Source: Phyllobacterium myrsinacearum
Lineage (GTDB): Bacteria; Pseudomonadota; Alphaproteobacteria; Rhizobiales; Rhizobiaceae
Direction of reading: 5' to 3'
Length of the DNA: 64,000 nucleotides
Assembly: GCF_014138285.1 (NCBI RefSeq)
Contig: NZ_JACGXN010000002.1
Span: forward strand, 310,001-374,000
Numbering within the stretch: position 1 is the first letter of the stretch; each line of letters begins with the position of its first letter. A program made the position numbers and the translations under genes. The notes under the pieces were generated by a model. That model was not told the origin of the DNA and ran no database searches. It was given only the letters and a program-made list of their open reading frames with translations. Of the stretch, positions 9,064 through 16,701 are shown one piece after another.

Positions 9064-9825
9064 CTAGATCACCACATCCTCAAATGCCGAGATGAACGGC
9101 AGGCCCTTGCGCTTGCCGGTCCAGCCGACGACGATCAAGGCACTTGCGGCTTCGTCATAGCGCTGGGCCAGCGCCCATGACTTGCAATCGATCGCGGCGA
9201 TGTCGGCGCGGCCCGAAGCAACCGCCTCGATGGACATACGGTGGCCGCCCGTCTCGACAAGCCGCGCAAACAGCTCAAAACCCTCACCCCGAGCCGCCAG
9301 ATCCCGCTGAATGCCGAGATAACCGGACATGGAGTCCAGGCTGTTGAAGGCAAGACGTTTGCCGCGCATCCGGGCACTCGCGGGCAAGGCAGGTTCGCTG
9401 CCATCAGGCGCGGGCACGGCCAGCCCCTCGCCCCGGCGCATCACCAGCGCGCTGGAATAGAGTGCATCATCGCCGCCCGCCATGCCGGAATAATCATCCT
9501 GCCCCGCCACATGCACATGGGGGGCAAGACCAAGCTCCATCGGCCCCCAGCAGGTCTGGGTGAACAAGAGTGCCGGATGGCGCCAGAGGGTCGGCAAGTC
9601 AAGCTCATCCGGCGGAAGCGTTGCCGGGTCCGGCGCAATGACCGCGCCTGAAGCGTCGCGAATGCCGCCGGGCACAGCCGGAAGATCGCCATTGCGCCGT
9701 GTCAGAAGTTCGGGCGCATCAAAACCTTTGGCCCGAAGTCTGTCGCGGATGGCCACCCATTGTGCGTCCACTTCGGCACGGCGTTCCGGCCAGTCATACA
9801 TCGGCAAGGCTGCAACAAGGGTCAT
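9064..9825 (-). CDS. PhnD-like substrate-binding-fold protein without signal peptide
   Basis: 253 residues starting MTLVAALPMYDWPE, with no export signal, so it is probably cytosolic. The fold resembles PF12974 phosphate/phosphonate-type periplasmic binding proteins (FTQTCWGPMELGL; GKRLAFNSLDSMSGY; GRADIAAIDCKSWAL). No transporter partner is nearby. It starts 9 bp after the stop of the desaturase gene, so the two form a small operon. Stand-alone cytosolic members of this fold could bind a small metabolite or act as an enzyme; the function is unknown. Confidence 0.8.
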   Translation of the reverse strand: MTLVAALPMYDWPERRAEVDAQWVAIRDRLRAKGFDAPELLTRRNGDLPAVPGGIRDASGAVIAPDPATLPPDELDLPTLWRHPALLFTQTCWGPMELGLAPHVHVAGQDDYSGMAGGDDALYSSALVMRRGEGLAVPAPDGSEPALPASARMRGKRLAFNSLDSMSGYLGIQRDLAARGEGFELFARLVETGGHRMSIEAVASGRADIAAIDCKSWALAQRYDEAASALIVVGWTGKRKGLPFISAFEDVVI

Positions 9826-9834
9826 GCGGAGATT

Positions 9835-10878
9835 TTACTCTGTCGGAGGCTCGGCGGGAATAGGCACGCTTGTTCCGCCCTGCAGGGAAATGCCATGGCG
9901 GCGCGGGCGGAACGCACGAGCGGTCGCAGGTTCACGGCGCAATACCGGGTGAACCACGTCTTCCTTGCTGTGGAACGCATAGGCCCGCAATATCTCGAAG
10001 TAATTGCGGAACACATAGCCGCCATTCATCGTCTTCCACTCCTCGCGCTGTTCGCGATAGAGCTTTGGCAATTGATACCACGGCACGGTCGGGCGCTTGT
10101 GGTGGACGAAATGCAGATTGTTGTTGAGGAAAAGCAGCGCCAGTGGCGATTTCTCGACAATGATGGTGCGTCCGTCCGGCCGTTCCGACCACTGGTGCTC
10201 GCAATAGGAGCGGATGGCAATGATCGCCAAGCCCCAGTAGACAGCCGTCAGCGCGTAGAGCCAGAGCGGAATGCCGAATGCGAGAAGCAGCGCGAACATC
10301 GGCACGAACCCTATGCCGTGCAGCAGCCATGCTGTGCGCACTTTACGGTCACCGCCGGCAATCAACTTGATATCGGTGAAGAGAAAGCCAACGATCATCA
10401 GCGCGGGACCAATGATGATGCGGCCAAGCAATGTGTTGTTCCAGTTGAGAAGCGCCTTCAGGACGGCAGGCAGCTTCTCCCAATCACCAAGCGCGCGATA
10501 GTAGCTCTCGGGATCGTCATAGGGATCGGTCAAACGCTCGTCCGCATGGTGCTTGAGATGCAGATGCTTGTAGCGGCGATAGGGATAGAACAGACCGATC
10601 GGCAGCGAGACAAGAATTTCATTGAGCATACCGCTGCGGGTCGGGTGACCATGCAGGGCTTCATGCTGCAGCGATGAGTGAAATGCGACAGCGACAGCCA
10701 TCAGCACCAAAGCAAAGAAGGGCGCGGCGGTATAGATGTACAGGCCAGCGATGAACCACAAGCCGTAGCAGACAATCATCAATCCCAGGGTTGGCCATTC
10801 CAAGCCCGCGTGCTTGCGCTCGCGATTCAATTTGTCAGTTGATTTTGTTGTATGTGCTTCTGATTCCATGACTTTCAT
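9835..10878 (-). CDS. fatty acid desaturase / beta-carotene hydroxylase-type membrane di-iron enzyme
   Basis: 347 residues. ATG 10878, preceded by GGTGAG, is preferred over an upstream TTG. Three His boxes typical of membrane desaturases are visible: HEALHGH (72-78), HLHLKHH (105-111) and a C-terminal HFVHH near 260. Hydrophobic segments near 30-70, 85-100 and 150-215 anchor it in the inner membrane. Such enzymes use O2 and reduced ferredoxin or cytochrome to desaturate or hydroxylate acyl chains or small substrates. It is divergent from an XRE-type regulator and cotranscribed with the PhnD-like gene. The substrate is unknown. Confidence 0.88.
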   Translation of the reverse strand: MKVMESEAHTTKSTDKLNRERKHAGLEWPTLGLMIVCYGLWFIAGLYIYTAAPFFALVLMAVAVAFHSSLQHEALHGHPTRSGMLNEILVSLPIGLFYPYRRYKHLHLKHHADERLTDPYDDPESYYRALGDWEKLPAVLKALLNWNNTLLGRIIIGPALMIVGFLFTDIKLIAGGDRKVRTAWLLHGIGFVPMFALLLAFGIPLWLYALTAVYWGLAIIAIRSYCEHQWSERPDGRTIIVEKSPLALLFLNNNLHFVHHKRPTVPWYQLPKLYREQREEWKTMNGGYVFRNYFEILRAYAFHSKEDVVHPVLRREPATARAFRPRRHGISLQGGTSVPIPAEPPTE

Positions 10879-10932
10879 GGTCTCACCGTCCGAAACTGTC
10901 AGCAATGATATTATTGTGAGAAACCGTTGATT

Positions 10933-10952
10933 TTGCGCACCAAATCGCGCAA
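10933..10952. promoter_or_regulatory. TTGCGC-N8-GCGCAA palindrome between divergent desaturase and XRE genes
   Basis: Inverted hexamers TTGCGC (10933-10938) and GCGCAA (10947-10952) lie midway in the 106-bp divergent promoter region. The position suits an operator for the adjacent XRE-type regulator, which would control both the desaturase operon and itself. This is inferred from symmetry and location only. Confidence 0.5.
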
Positions 10953-10984
10953 TTGTTGTATTTAGTAAACAAAAGGACAGGAAA

Positions 10985-11821
10985 ATGGATAAACGCGACC
11001 TCTCGCTCCTGTTTCAGGAGCGGATCCGGATGCTGCTCAATCGCAGCGGCGACAACCAGTCATCCTTCGCTTCCGCCGTCGGCATTGACCGTTCTGCCCT
11101 GTCCCAGCTCCTGTCCGGCCAGTCCACGCGCCTGCCGCGTGTGGAAACATTGCTCAACATTGCCGAACGTTATGCGGTGTCGCTGGACTGGCTGCTGGGC
11201 CTCAGTCAGGACGAAGGCATTATCGGCGAGCTGCGCGCCAGTATGGAAATCGAGGAGGGTGTTGACGGCTTCGAGCGGACACTCCTCGTGCGCTGGCACG
11301 GCGAAGCATCCGGCAGCAAGATCCGCTATGTACCGGCCCGCATCCCCGATCTCCTGCGCACACAGGCGGTGATTGCCTACGAGACATCGCTGGTGCACCG
11401 CGACCCTGCCACCCAGATCACCGAAACGGCATTCCGGCTGGACTACAACCGCCAGCCGGGCACTGACATGGAAGTGTGCATGCCCTACCAGACCCTGCGC
11501 GATTTCGCGATGGGTGGCGGCATCTGGGGCGACCTGCCGCGCGACACGCGCATTGAGCAGCTGGAGCATATGAGCGCGCTGATCGACGAGCTCTACCCCT
11601 CTTTCCGGCTTTACCTGTTTGACGGGCGTGAGCGCTTTTCGGTGCCCTACACCGTGTTCGGCCCCTACCGCGCCGCCATCTTCGTCGGCGAGATGTATCT
11701 TGTCCTGAATACCACGGAAGCAGTCCTGACCATGCAGCGGCATTTCGACGGGCTGATCCGGGTGGCGAAGATCAATGCCCACGAGGTCGGCACCTATATT
11801 TCTTCGCTCAAGGTCGAATGA
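10985..11821 (+). CDS. XRE-family helix-turn-helix transcriptional regulator
   Basis: 278 residues with AGGA just upstream of ATG 10985. An N-terminal HTH_3 domain (about 9-70; QSSFASAVGIDRSALSQLLSG, in which SALSQLLSG is the likely recognition helix region) is followed by a roughly 200-residue domain of unknown ligand specificity. It is divergent from the desaturase/PhnD-like operon, which it probably controls through the palindrome at 10933-10952. Its 3' end contains part of a weak GTCG repeat in front of the homocysteine methyltransferase gene. Confidence 0.88.
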   Translation: MDKRDLSLLFQERIRMLLNRSGDNQSSFASAVGIDRSALSQLLSGQSTRLPRVETLLNIAERYAVSLDWLLGLSQDEGIIGELRASMEIEEGVDGFERTLLVRWHGEASGSKIRYVPARIPDLLRTQAVIAYETSLVHRDPATQITETAFRLDYNRQPGTDMEVCMPYQTLRDFAMGGGIWGDLPRDTRIEQLEHMSALIDELYPSFRLYLFDGRERFSVPYTVFGPYRAAIFVGEMYLVLNTTEAVLTMQRHFDGLIRVAKINAHEVGTYISSLKVE

Positions 11822-11839
11822 TGCGGCAGGTCTTGTCGC
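11813..11839 (+). promoter_or_regulatory. imperfect (22-bp) GTCG repeat upstream of the homocysteine methyltransferase gene
   Basis: GTCGA at 11813-11817 and GTCGC at 11835-11839 resemble the betaine-regulon operator, but the step is 22 rather than 21 bp and the first half-site overlaps the end of the XRE gene. Listed as a weak candidate. Confidence 0.25.
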
Positions 11840-11910
11840 AAATGAAGATTGACCACATATAAAGACTTCCTTATATCGTTATCTAGATATCATCACAGGA
11901 ACTGCGCGCC

Positions 11911-12924
11911 ATGACCCCAGCCAATCCGCTTGCCGATCTTCTTGCTGAAAAAGGTGTACTGCTGGCCGACGGCGCAACCGGCACGAACCTGTTCGCGACA
12001 GGGCTGGAAGCCGGTGAAGCGCCCGAACTGTGGAACGAAGCCCAGCCGGAAAAAATCCTCGCCTTGCATCAGGGTTTCGTTGATGCCGGGGCTGATATCA
12101 TTCTCACCAATTCGTTCGGCGGCACCCGGCATCGCCTGAAACTACATCACGCGCAGGACCGTGTTTTCGAACTGAACAAGAAGGCAGCTGAACTGGCCCG
12201 CGCCGTTGCCGACAAGGCCGACCGCAAGGTGATTGTTGCCGGCTCCGTCGGCCCGACAGGTGAACTGCTGGTTCCGCTTGGCGCGTTGACCGAAGAGGAC
12301 GCTGTTGCCGCCTTCACTGAACAGCTGGAAGGCCTGAAAGCTGGCGGCGTCGATGTGGCCTGGATCGAAACCATGTCGGCTCCCGGCGAAATTCGCGCCG
12401 CTGCGGAAGCAGCCGTCAAAGTCGGCCTGCCCTATGTCTATACCGGATCGTTCGACACAGCTGGCAAGACCATGATGGGCCTGCCACCGAAGGACATTCA
12501 CGCCGTTGTCGATGGACTTGAGGCGCGTCCTGTCGCCGTTGGTGCCAATTGCGGTGTCGGCGCCTCGGATATTCTCGCCTCTCTCCTCGATATGTCGGAA
12601 GCCGATCCGTCGGCCACCATCGTCATCAAGGGCAATTGCGGCATTCCGGAATTTCGCGGCGCGGAGATTTTCTATTCAGGCACGCCCGAACTCATGTCCG
12701 ACTATGCAAAGTTAGCCATTGATGGCGGCGCGAAGATCATTGGCGGCTGCTGCGGCACCTCCTTCCAGCATCTGGCAGCAATGCGGCAGGCGCTTGACAG
12801 CCATATTCGGGGCACGCGGCCAACAATCGAATCCATTGTGGAAACCATTGGGCCAATGCGCAACAAGCTCGCCGCCCACGCTGATGACCTGCCCAAACGT
12901 GAGCGCCGCGGCCGCCGGGGGTGA
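11911..12924 (+). CDS. bmt: homocysteine S-methyltransferase family protein (betaine-homocysteine methyltransferase-like) with Arg-rich tail
   Basis: 337 residues; AGGA precedes the ATG. It is a TIM-barrel S-methyltransferase: GATGTN near residue 21-26, LTNSFGG at 65-71, and the Zn-binding Cys triad C214 (GANCGVG) plus C280/C281 (GGCCGTS). Family members move a methyl from betaine, S-methylmethionine or a methyl-corrinoid to homocysteine, making methionine. An unusual C-terminal tail (KRERRGRRG, 329-337) resembles tails on the corrinoid-interacting enzymes of this window, so a methyl-corrinoid donor is possible. Direct use of glycine betaine is the usual annotation. Confidence 0.85.
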   Translation: MTPANPLADLLAEKGVLLADGATGTNLFATGLEAGEAPELWNEAQPEKILALHQGFVDAGADIILTNSFGGTRHRLKLHHAQDRVFELNKKAAELARAVADKADRKVIVAGSVGPTGELLVPLGALTEEDAVAAFTEQLEGLKAGGVDVAWIETMSAPGEIRAAAEAAVKVGLPYVYTGSFDTAGKTMMGLPPKDIHAVVDGLEARPVAVGANCGVGASDILASLLDMSEADPSATIVIKGNCGIPEFRGAEIFYSGTPELMSDYAKLAIDGGAKIIGGCCGTSFQHLAAMRQALDSHIRGTRPTIESIVETIGPMRNKLAAHADDLPKRERRGRRG

Positions 12925-12944
12925 AACTGCCCTATTGATTCGCG

Positions 12945-13113
12945 GCTGCATGGCCATCGTGCGTGGTTCGACAGGCTCACCATGAGGGAGAGTGGTGCTG
13001 CAAGGCTAACCGGAAATATTGCAGGATTCAGAAGTGTTGCGGGATATGACTCCCTGCAATCCTCACCCTCCCTCATGGTGAGCCTGGCGAACCACGCACG
13101 ATGGCCGTGCAGC
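12945..13113. repeat. inverted-repeat element, copy 2 of 6
   Basis: The longest, most perfect arms of the family: from GCTGCA 12945 through GCGTGGTTCGACAGGCTCAC on the left, mirrored on the right to TGCAGC at 13113 with few mismatches. The core carries GGCTAACCGGAAATATTGCA and TCCCTGCAATCC. Non-coding. Confidence 0.85.
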
Positions 13114-13127
13114 CCAATGAAACAGAC

Positions 13128-13149
13128 ATGGCCGGGCGAACCCGGCCAT
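13128..13149 (-). terminator. hairpin after the vWA gene
   Basis: A stem ATGGCCGGG (13128-13136) pairs with CCCGGCCAT (13141-13149) around a 4-nt loop, 26 bp past the stop of the minus-strand vWA gene. The T-run is poor, so termination strength is uncertain. Confidence 0.55.
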
Positions 13150-13175
13150 TGGCTTTTGAACAATCCTGCAGAGCG

Positions 13176-15260
13176 CTACTTCTTGCCTTCCAGCGCATCG
13201 GCCAGGCGCACCAGCGACAGGAACTCGCTGCGATAGCCGAAGGCATCGTCGCCGCGTGATCCGGCACCGAGCTTGGCTATGTCGGCATAGCTGTAGTTCG
13301 CCAGACTGTCCGTCCCGCGCAGCTTTTGACCGAAGGCCGCCACTGCCGTCGAGAACCGCACATCGCTCGATGCGGATACTGCATCGGCAATCTCGTTGGC
13401 TTTCGTCACAGGCGTCGTGATCAGCTTGCTGGTGTCTTCATTCGGCAGCTTGTAGCGGATCTTGAAGAACGCGTATTCGTCAGAACCTGTCTTGGCATCA
13501 GAAGCCGCTGCATCGGGTTTGCCGTAACGCAGATCATCAGTGAGCACCGCCGGGCTGTTTTTCGGCGTTATCTCGTAGATGGCGGTGACCGTATGACCAG
13601 AGCCGATTTCGCCGGCATCAATGCGGTCATTGTTGAAATCCTCGCGCTTGAGTGCGCGGGTTTCATACCCGATGAGCCTGTATTCCGCGACGGCAGCCGG
13701 ATTGAACTCGACCTGGATTTTCACATCCTTGGCGATCGGGAACAATGTCGATGTCGCTTCCTGCACCAGCGTCTTTTCAGCCTCGGCCAGCGTGTCGATA
13801 TAGGCAGCGGTGCCGTTGCCGTTCTGTGCGAGGATCTGCATCATCTGGTCGTTGTAATTGCCTTCGCCGAACCCGAAGACCGACAGGAAGACGCCGGATT
13901 TGCGCTCATCTTCGATCAGTTTCTTCAGTTCCTCGTCGCTGGACTGGCCGACGTTGAAATCGCCGTCCGTGGCCAGCATCACGCGATTAACACCGTCCTT
14001 GACAAAATTGGCTTTGGCCAGCCGGTATGCCTCCTTGATACCAGCCTCGCCCGCTGTCGATCCGCCTGCCTCCAGCCGGTTCAGCGCGTCAAAAATCTTG
14101 GCCTTGTCCTTTACTTCGGTTGGTTCAAGCACGGTTCCGGCATTCCCCGCATAGGTGACAATGGACACCGTGTCCTTCGGATCGAGCTTGCTTACCAGCA
14201 TATGAAAGGCGGATTTCAGCAGCGGCAGCTTGTCCGGCTTGTTCATGGAACCCGACACGTCAAGCAGGAACACCAGATTGGCACGCGGCTTTTCCGCCGG
14301 GATAACGTCGTATCCCTTGATACCGATATGCATCAGCTTGGTGTTCTGGTTCCACGGCGTGGGCGTCACGGTAATCGTCGCGTTGAACGGCGTGTCGCGG
14401 TTGTCCGGTCCTTTCCAGTCATAGGGGAAATAATTGATCATCTCCTCGACCCGGATACTGTCGGGATCGGGCAGCACGCCGTCCTTCAACGAACGGCGCA
14501 CCATGGCATAGGACGCCGTATCCACGTCGATCGAGAACGTCGACACCGGATCATCGGCCACGCGTTTCACCGGATTGGTTTCGAACTGTGCAACCCGATC
14601 ACGCGATGGTTGCGGGGGTGCCGATCCCTCGGCATCCATCCGCGCATAACCCTGGTTCAAAGCGGGGGGAACAGGCTCGGCTGCCGGCACAGCCGTTCTG
14701 TCCTGCGCCAGATCCACTGTTGCACTCGACGGCTGTGAAACGACCGCCGGAGCGCCAGCCGCAGCCTGTTCCTTCATTACGGGCGCGGATTGCTGCTTGG
14801 CCGTTTGCGGCGCCGCAACGCGCCGCTCTGCGGGAGCAGGCTTTGCCAGCGGTTCCACAACGGGACGGGACGGGACGACAGGTTCCGCCGGCTGCTGCTG
14901 TGCGGCTGCAAGCGGCGGTTGGCTTATGGTGGTCTCGTCCTGCGTCTGATCGCCCGTGAGCATGCGTGGGTCATGCATCATGTTCCAGGTGAGATAACCG
15001 GCAATCGGCAGGATGAGCAGGCCGCCAAGGGCCGACGTTGACAGCAGAAACTTCTTTTCCATCGTTTCACTCCACAATTGGGTTGCGATGGAACTAAGAC
15101 GACGGATGAATCCGCTTCCTTGGGTCTGCTCTGAAGTTTTTTTCGCATCGGCCTGATCAAACGCCTGCATGGCGGCATGCATGGCTGCGCGCTTTGCGGC
15201 GTCAGATGGCTGCGGCGGTGTCAGTTTGCCGAGTTCGCTGAATTTCTGATCATTCGTCAT
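13176..15260 (-). CDS. membrane-anchored von Willebrand factor A protein (YfbK-like)
   Basis: 694 residues from ATG 15260; a longer frame to 15623 runs into the sigma gene and is rejected. Residues 1-70 are cytosolic with an Ala-rich helix (AAMHAAMQAFD), one membrane segment spans about 71-91, then a Pro/Ala-rich linker, a vWF_A N-terminal domain, a vWA domain with MIDAS motif DVSGS, and a DUF3520-like C-terminus. The start lies 2 bp after the sigma factor stop, indicating coupling. By position the cytosolic segment may act as the anti-sigma part, linking periplasmic vWA events to the sigma factor. This is inference; YfbK-type proteins are otherwise uncharacterised. Confidence 0.88.
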   Translation of the reverse strand: MTNDQKFSELGKLTPPQPSDAAKRAAMHAAMQAFDQADAKKTSEQTQGSGFIRRLSSIATQLWSETMEKKFLLSTSALGGLLILPIAGYLTWNMMHDPRMLTGDQTQDETTISQPPLAAAQQQPAEPVVPSRPVVEPLAKPAPAERRVAAPQTAKQQSAPVMKEQAAAGAPAVVSQPSSATVDLAQDRTAVPAAEPVPPALNQGYARMDAEGSAPPQPSRDRVAQFETNPVKRVADDPVSTFSIDVDTASYAMVRRSLKDGVLPDPDSIRVEEMINYFPYDWKGPDNRDTPFNATITVTPTPWNQNTKLMHIGIKGYDVIPAEKPRANLVFLLDVSGSMNKPDKLPLLKSAFHMLVSKLDPKDTVSIVTYAGNAGTVLEPTEVKDKAKIFDALNRLEAGGSTAGEAGIKEAYRLAKANFVKDGVNRVMLATDGDFNVGQSSDEELKKLIEDERKSGVFLSVFGFGEGNYNDQMMQILAQNGNGTAAYIDTLAEAEKTLVQEATSTLFPIAKDVKIQVEFNPAAVAEYRLIGYETRALKREDFNNDRIDAGEIGSGHTVTAIYEITPKNSPAVLTDDLRYGKPDAAASDAKTGSDEYAFFKIRYKLPNEDTSKLITTPVTKANEIADAVSASSDVRFSTAVAAFGQKLRGTDSLANYSYADIAKLGAGSRGDDAFGYRSEFLSLVRLADALEGKK

Positions 15261-15262
15261 GT

Positions 15263-15847
15263 CTAAAAGCCCTCCGGCGCGCGCAGAATGCGCTTCAACC
15301 GTTTTTTGGCGTCGTGTATGTGCCACGAAACCGTGGCCTCGGCGCAGTCCAGCACTTCGGCTGCGTGCGCGTGGTTCAATCCCTCTCCATAGACCAGTAG
15401 CACCGCATCGGCGGTCTTGTCGGGCAATGTCTTTACCGCTGCCCACAGGGCACCAACGTCCGCGTCGATATCCGAACCATCGGCAACCGGCACATCGTTG
15501 AGCAATTCGCGATGATAGGCCTCCGCCTTGCGCTTTTCCCTTGAATATCTGCGCATGTGATCGCGGGCGGCATTCAGGGTCATCTGGTAAAGCCACGTGC
15601 GCAATGCGCCCTGCCCGCGCCACTGCCGGATGGCACTGCCGAGCTTGATACAGACATCCTGCGCGATATCTTCCGCATCGTTGCGGTTGCCCGACCAGCG
15701 CCAGGCAATGCGATGGATGAAGTCGTAGTTCTGTTCAACCAGAACGCTGAATGCTGTTCGATCCCCTGCCCGCGCTTGCGCCACAAGGGTTGAAACATCA
15801 GCCGTGTCATCCATCAAACCGGAAGTGTCCAAAATGCGTGTCACCAT
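15263..15847 (-). CDS. ECF-type RNA polymerase sigma factor
   Basis: 194 residues. ATG 15847 sits 8 nt after AAGGGG, better placed than ATG 15853. It shows sigma region 2 (NYDFIHRIAWRWSGNRNDAEDIAQDVCIKL; WLYQMTLNAARDHMRR) and region 4 (LPDKTADAVLLVYGEGLNHAHAAEVLDCAEATVSWHIHDAKKRL). It is coupled to the downstream membrane vWA gene, which is the likely regulator of its activity. ECF factors usually control their own operon and envelope or stress genes; the target promoters are not identifiable here. Confidence 0.93.
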   Translation of the reverse strand: MVTRILDTSGLMDDTADVSTLVAQARAGDRTAFSVLVEQNYDFIHRIAWRWSGNRNDAEDIAQDVCIKLGSAIRQWRGQGALRTWLYQMTLNAARDHMRRYSREKRKAEAYHRELLNDVPVADGSDIDADVGALWAAVKTLPDKTADAVLLVYGEGLNHAHAAEVLDCAEATVSWHIHDAKKRLKRILRAPEGF

Positions 15848-15928
15848 GTTCATCGCCCCTTTGACGATGCAACCGGATCAATCCTTGGGTGAAAAATCGA
15901 AATCAATCAAAATATTTTTCGCCCATGA

Positions 15929-16615
15929 TCAGCCGTGGGCAAACGCAGCCATGTGAAAGCGTTGCTGATCCGGCATATAGGCGTGTTCCTGCCCCACCGG
16001 ACAGGCCAGACGCGCGAGGCACCCGCCACCCATGCAAAGCGCGCCCTCCGGCCTCGCCAGATAGCTGCGGCAACGGTCAACGGCAAAACCGGTTCCATCG
16101 AAGGCATCGACCGGACAGGTATGCAGACACGGTTTTTCGACGCAGCTGTCACAAGGATGGTTGTTGGATGGGTGGGGTGCGAAACGGATGATCCTGTCAA
16201 AAAGCAGCGCACCGCGAAACGCCTGCCAGAGGCCGTATTCGGGATGAATCAGGAGCCCCAGTGGCGAGGCAGACAGGCCTTCCGCGCGTTTTGCCCACTG
16301 CTGAAACGGCATGTAGGGCTTGTCGGATGGAAACACCGCCTGTCCTCCCACCGCACCAGCCACGTCCGTGAGAACCTCCTTGGACCACGTGTCCAGCGGA
16401 TCGGGCTGATCCCTGTGGGACTGCCGCCATTGTGTGAAAGGCGGCCAGATCGATGAGCCAAAATGGCCGACGAGAACCACGCTGCACGCTGCAGCGCCAT
16501 GGCTCAGGCGGGGCGCATCGTCATCGGGTCCAAACACAAAACCGCCGCGCGGAACGAGACCATGCGGTTCCAGCGCGGCGGTGATCTGGTCAATGATCGG
16601 ATCAATAGCGGTCAT
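15929..16615 (-). CDS. QueG-like 4Fe-4S ferredoxin protein, probable redox partner of the corrinoid system
   Basis: 228 residues with no signal peptide. The C-terminal half holds two cysteine clusters: C155-x2-C158-x4-C163-x3-C167, and C182, C194, C199, C205 with CPV after each, giving up to two 4Fe-4S clusters. The N-terminal half (VLVGHFGSSIWPPF) recalls the epoxyqueuosine reductase/reductive dehalogenase superfamily, whose members bind cobalamin. It lies 86 bp downstream of mttB2 on the same strand, so cotranscription is likely. An inferred role is reduction of Co(II)-corrinoid or electron supply to RACE. The family assignment is tentative. Confidence 0.75.
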   Translation of the reverse strand: MTAIDPIIDQITAALEPHGLVPRGGFVFGPDDDAPRLSHGAAACSVVLVGHFGSSIWPPFTQWRQSHRDQPDPLDTWSKEVLTDVAGAVGGQAVFPSDKPYMPFQQWAKRAEGLSASPLGLLIHPEYGLWQAFRGALLFDRIIRFAPHPSNNHPCDSCVEKPCLHTCPVDAFDGTGFAVDRCRSYLARPEGALCMGGGCLARLACPVGQEHAYMPDQQRFHMAAFAHG

Positions 16616-16701
16616 CCCGGACCCGGACCTTTGACAGCAGAGGCCCAGACTTCGTGATGGATCAAATCGGCCACTTTAGCCCGGCCGTCTTCGGGCTTCT
16701 T

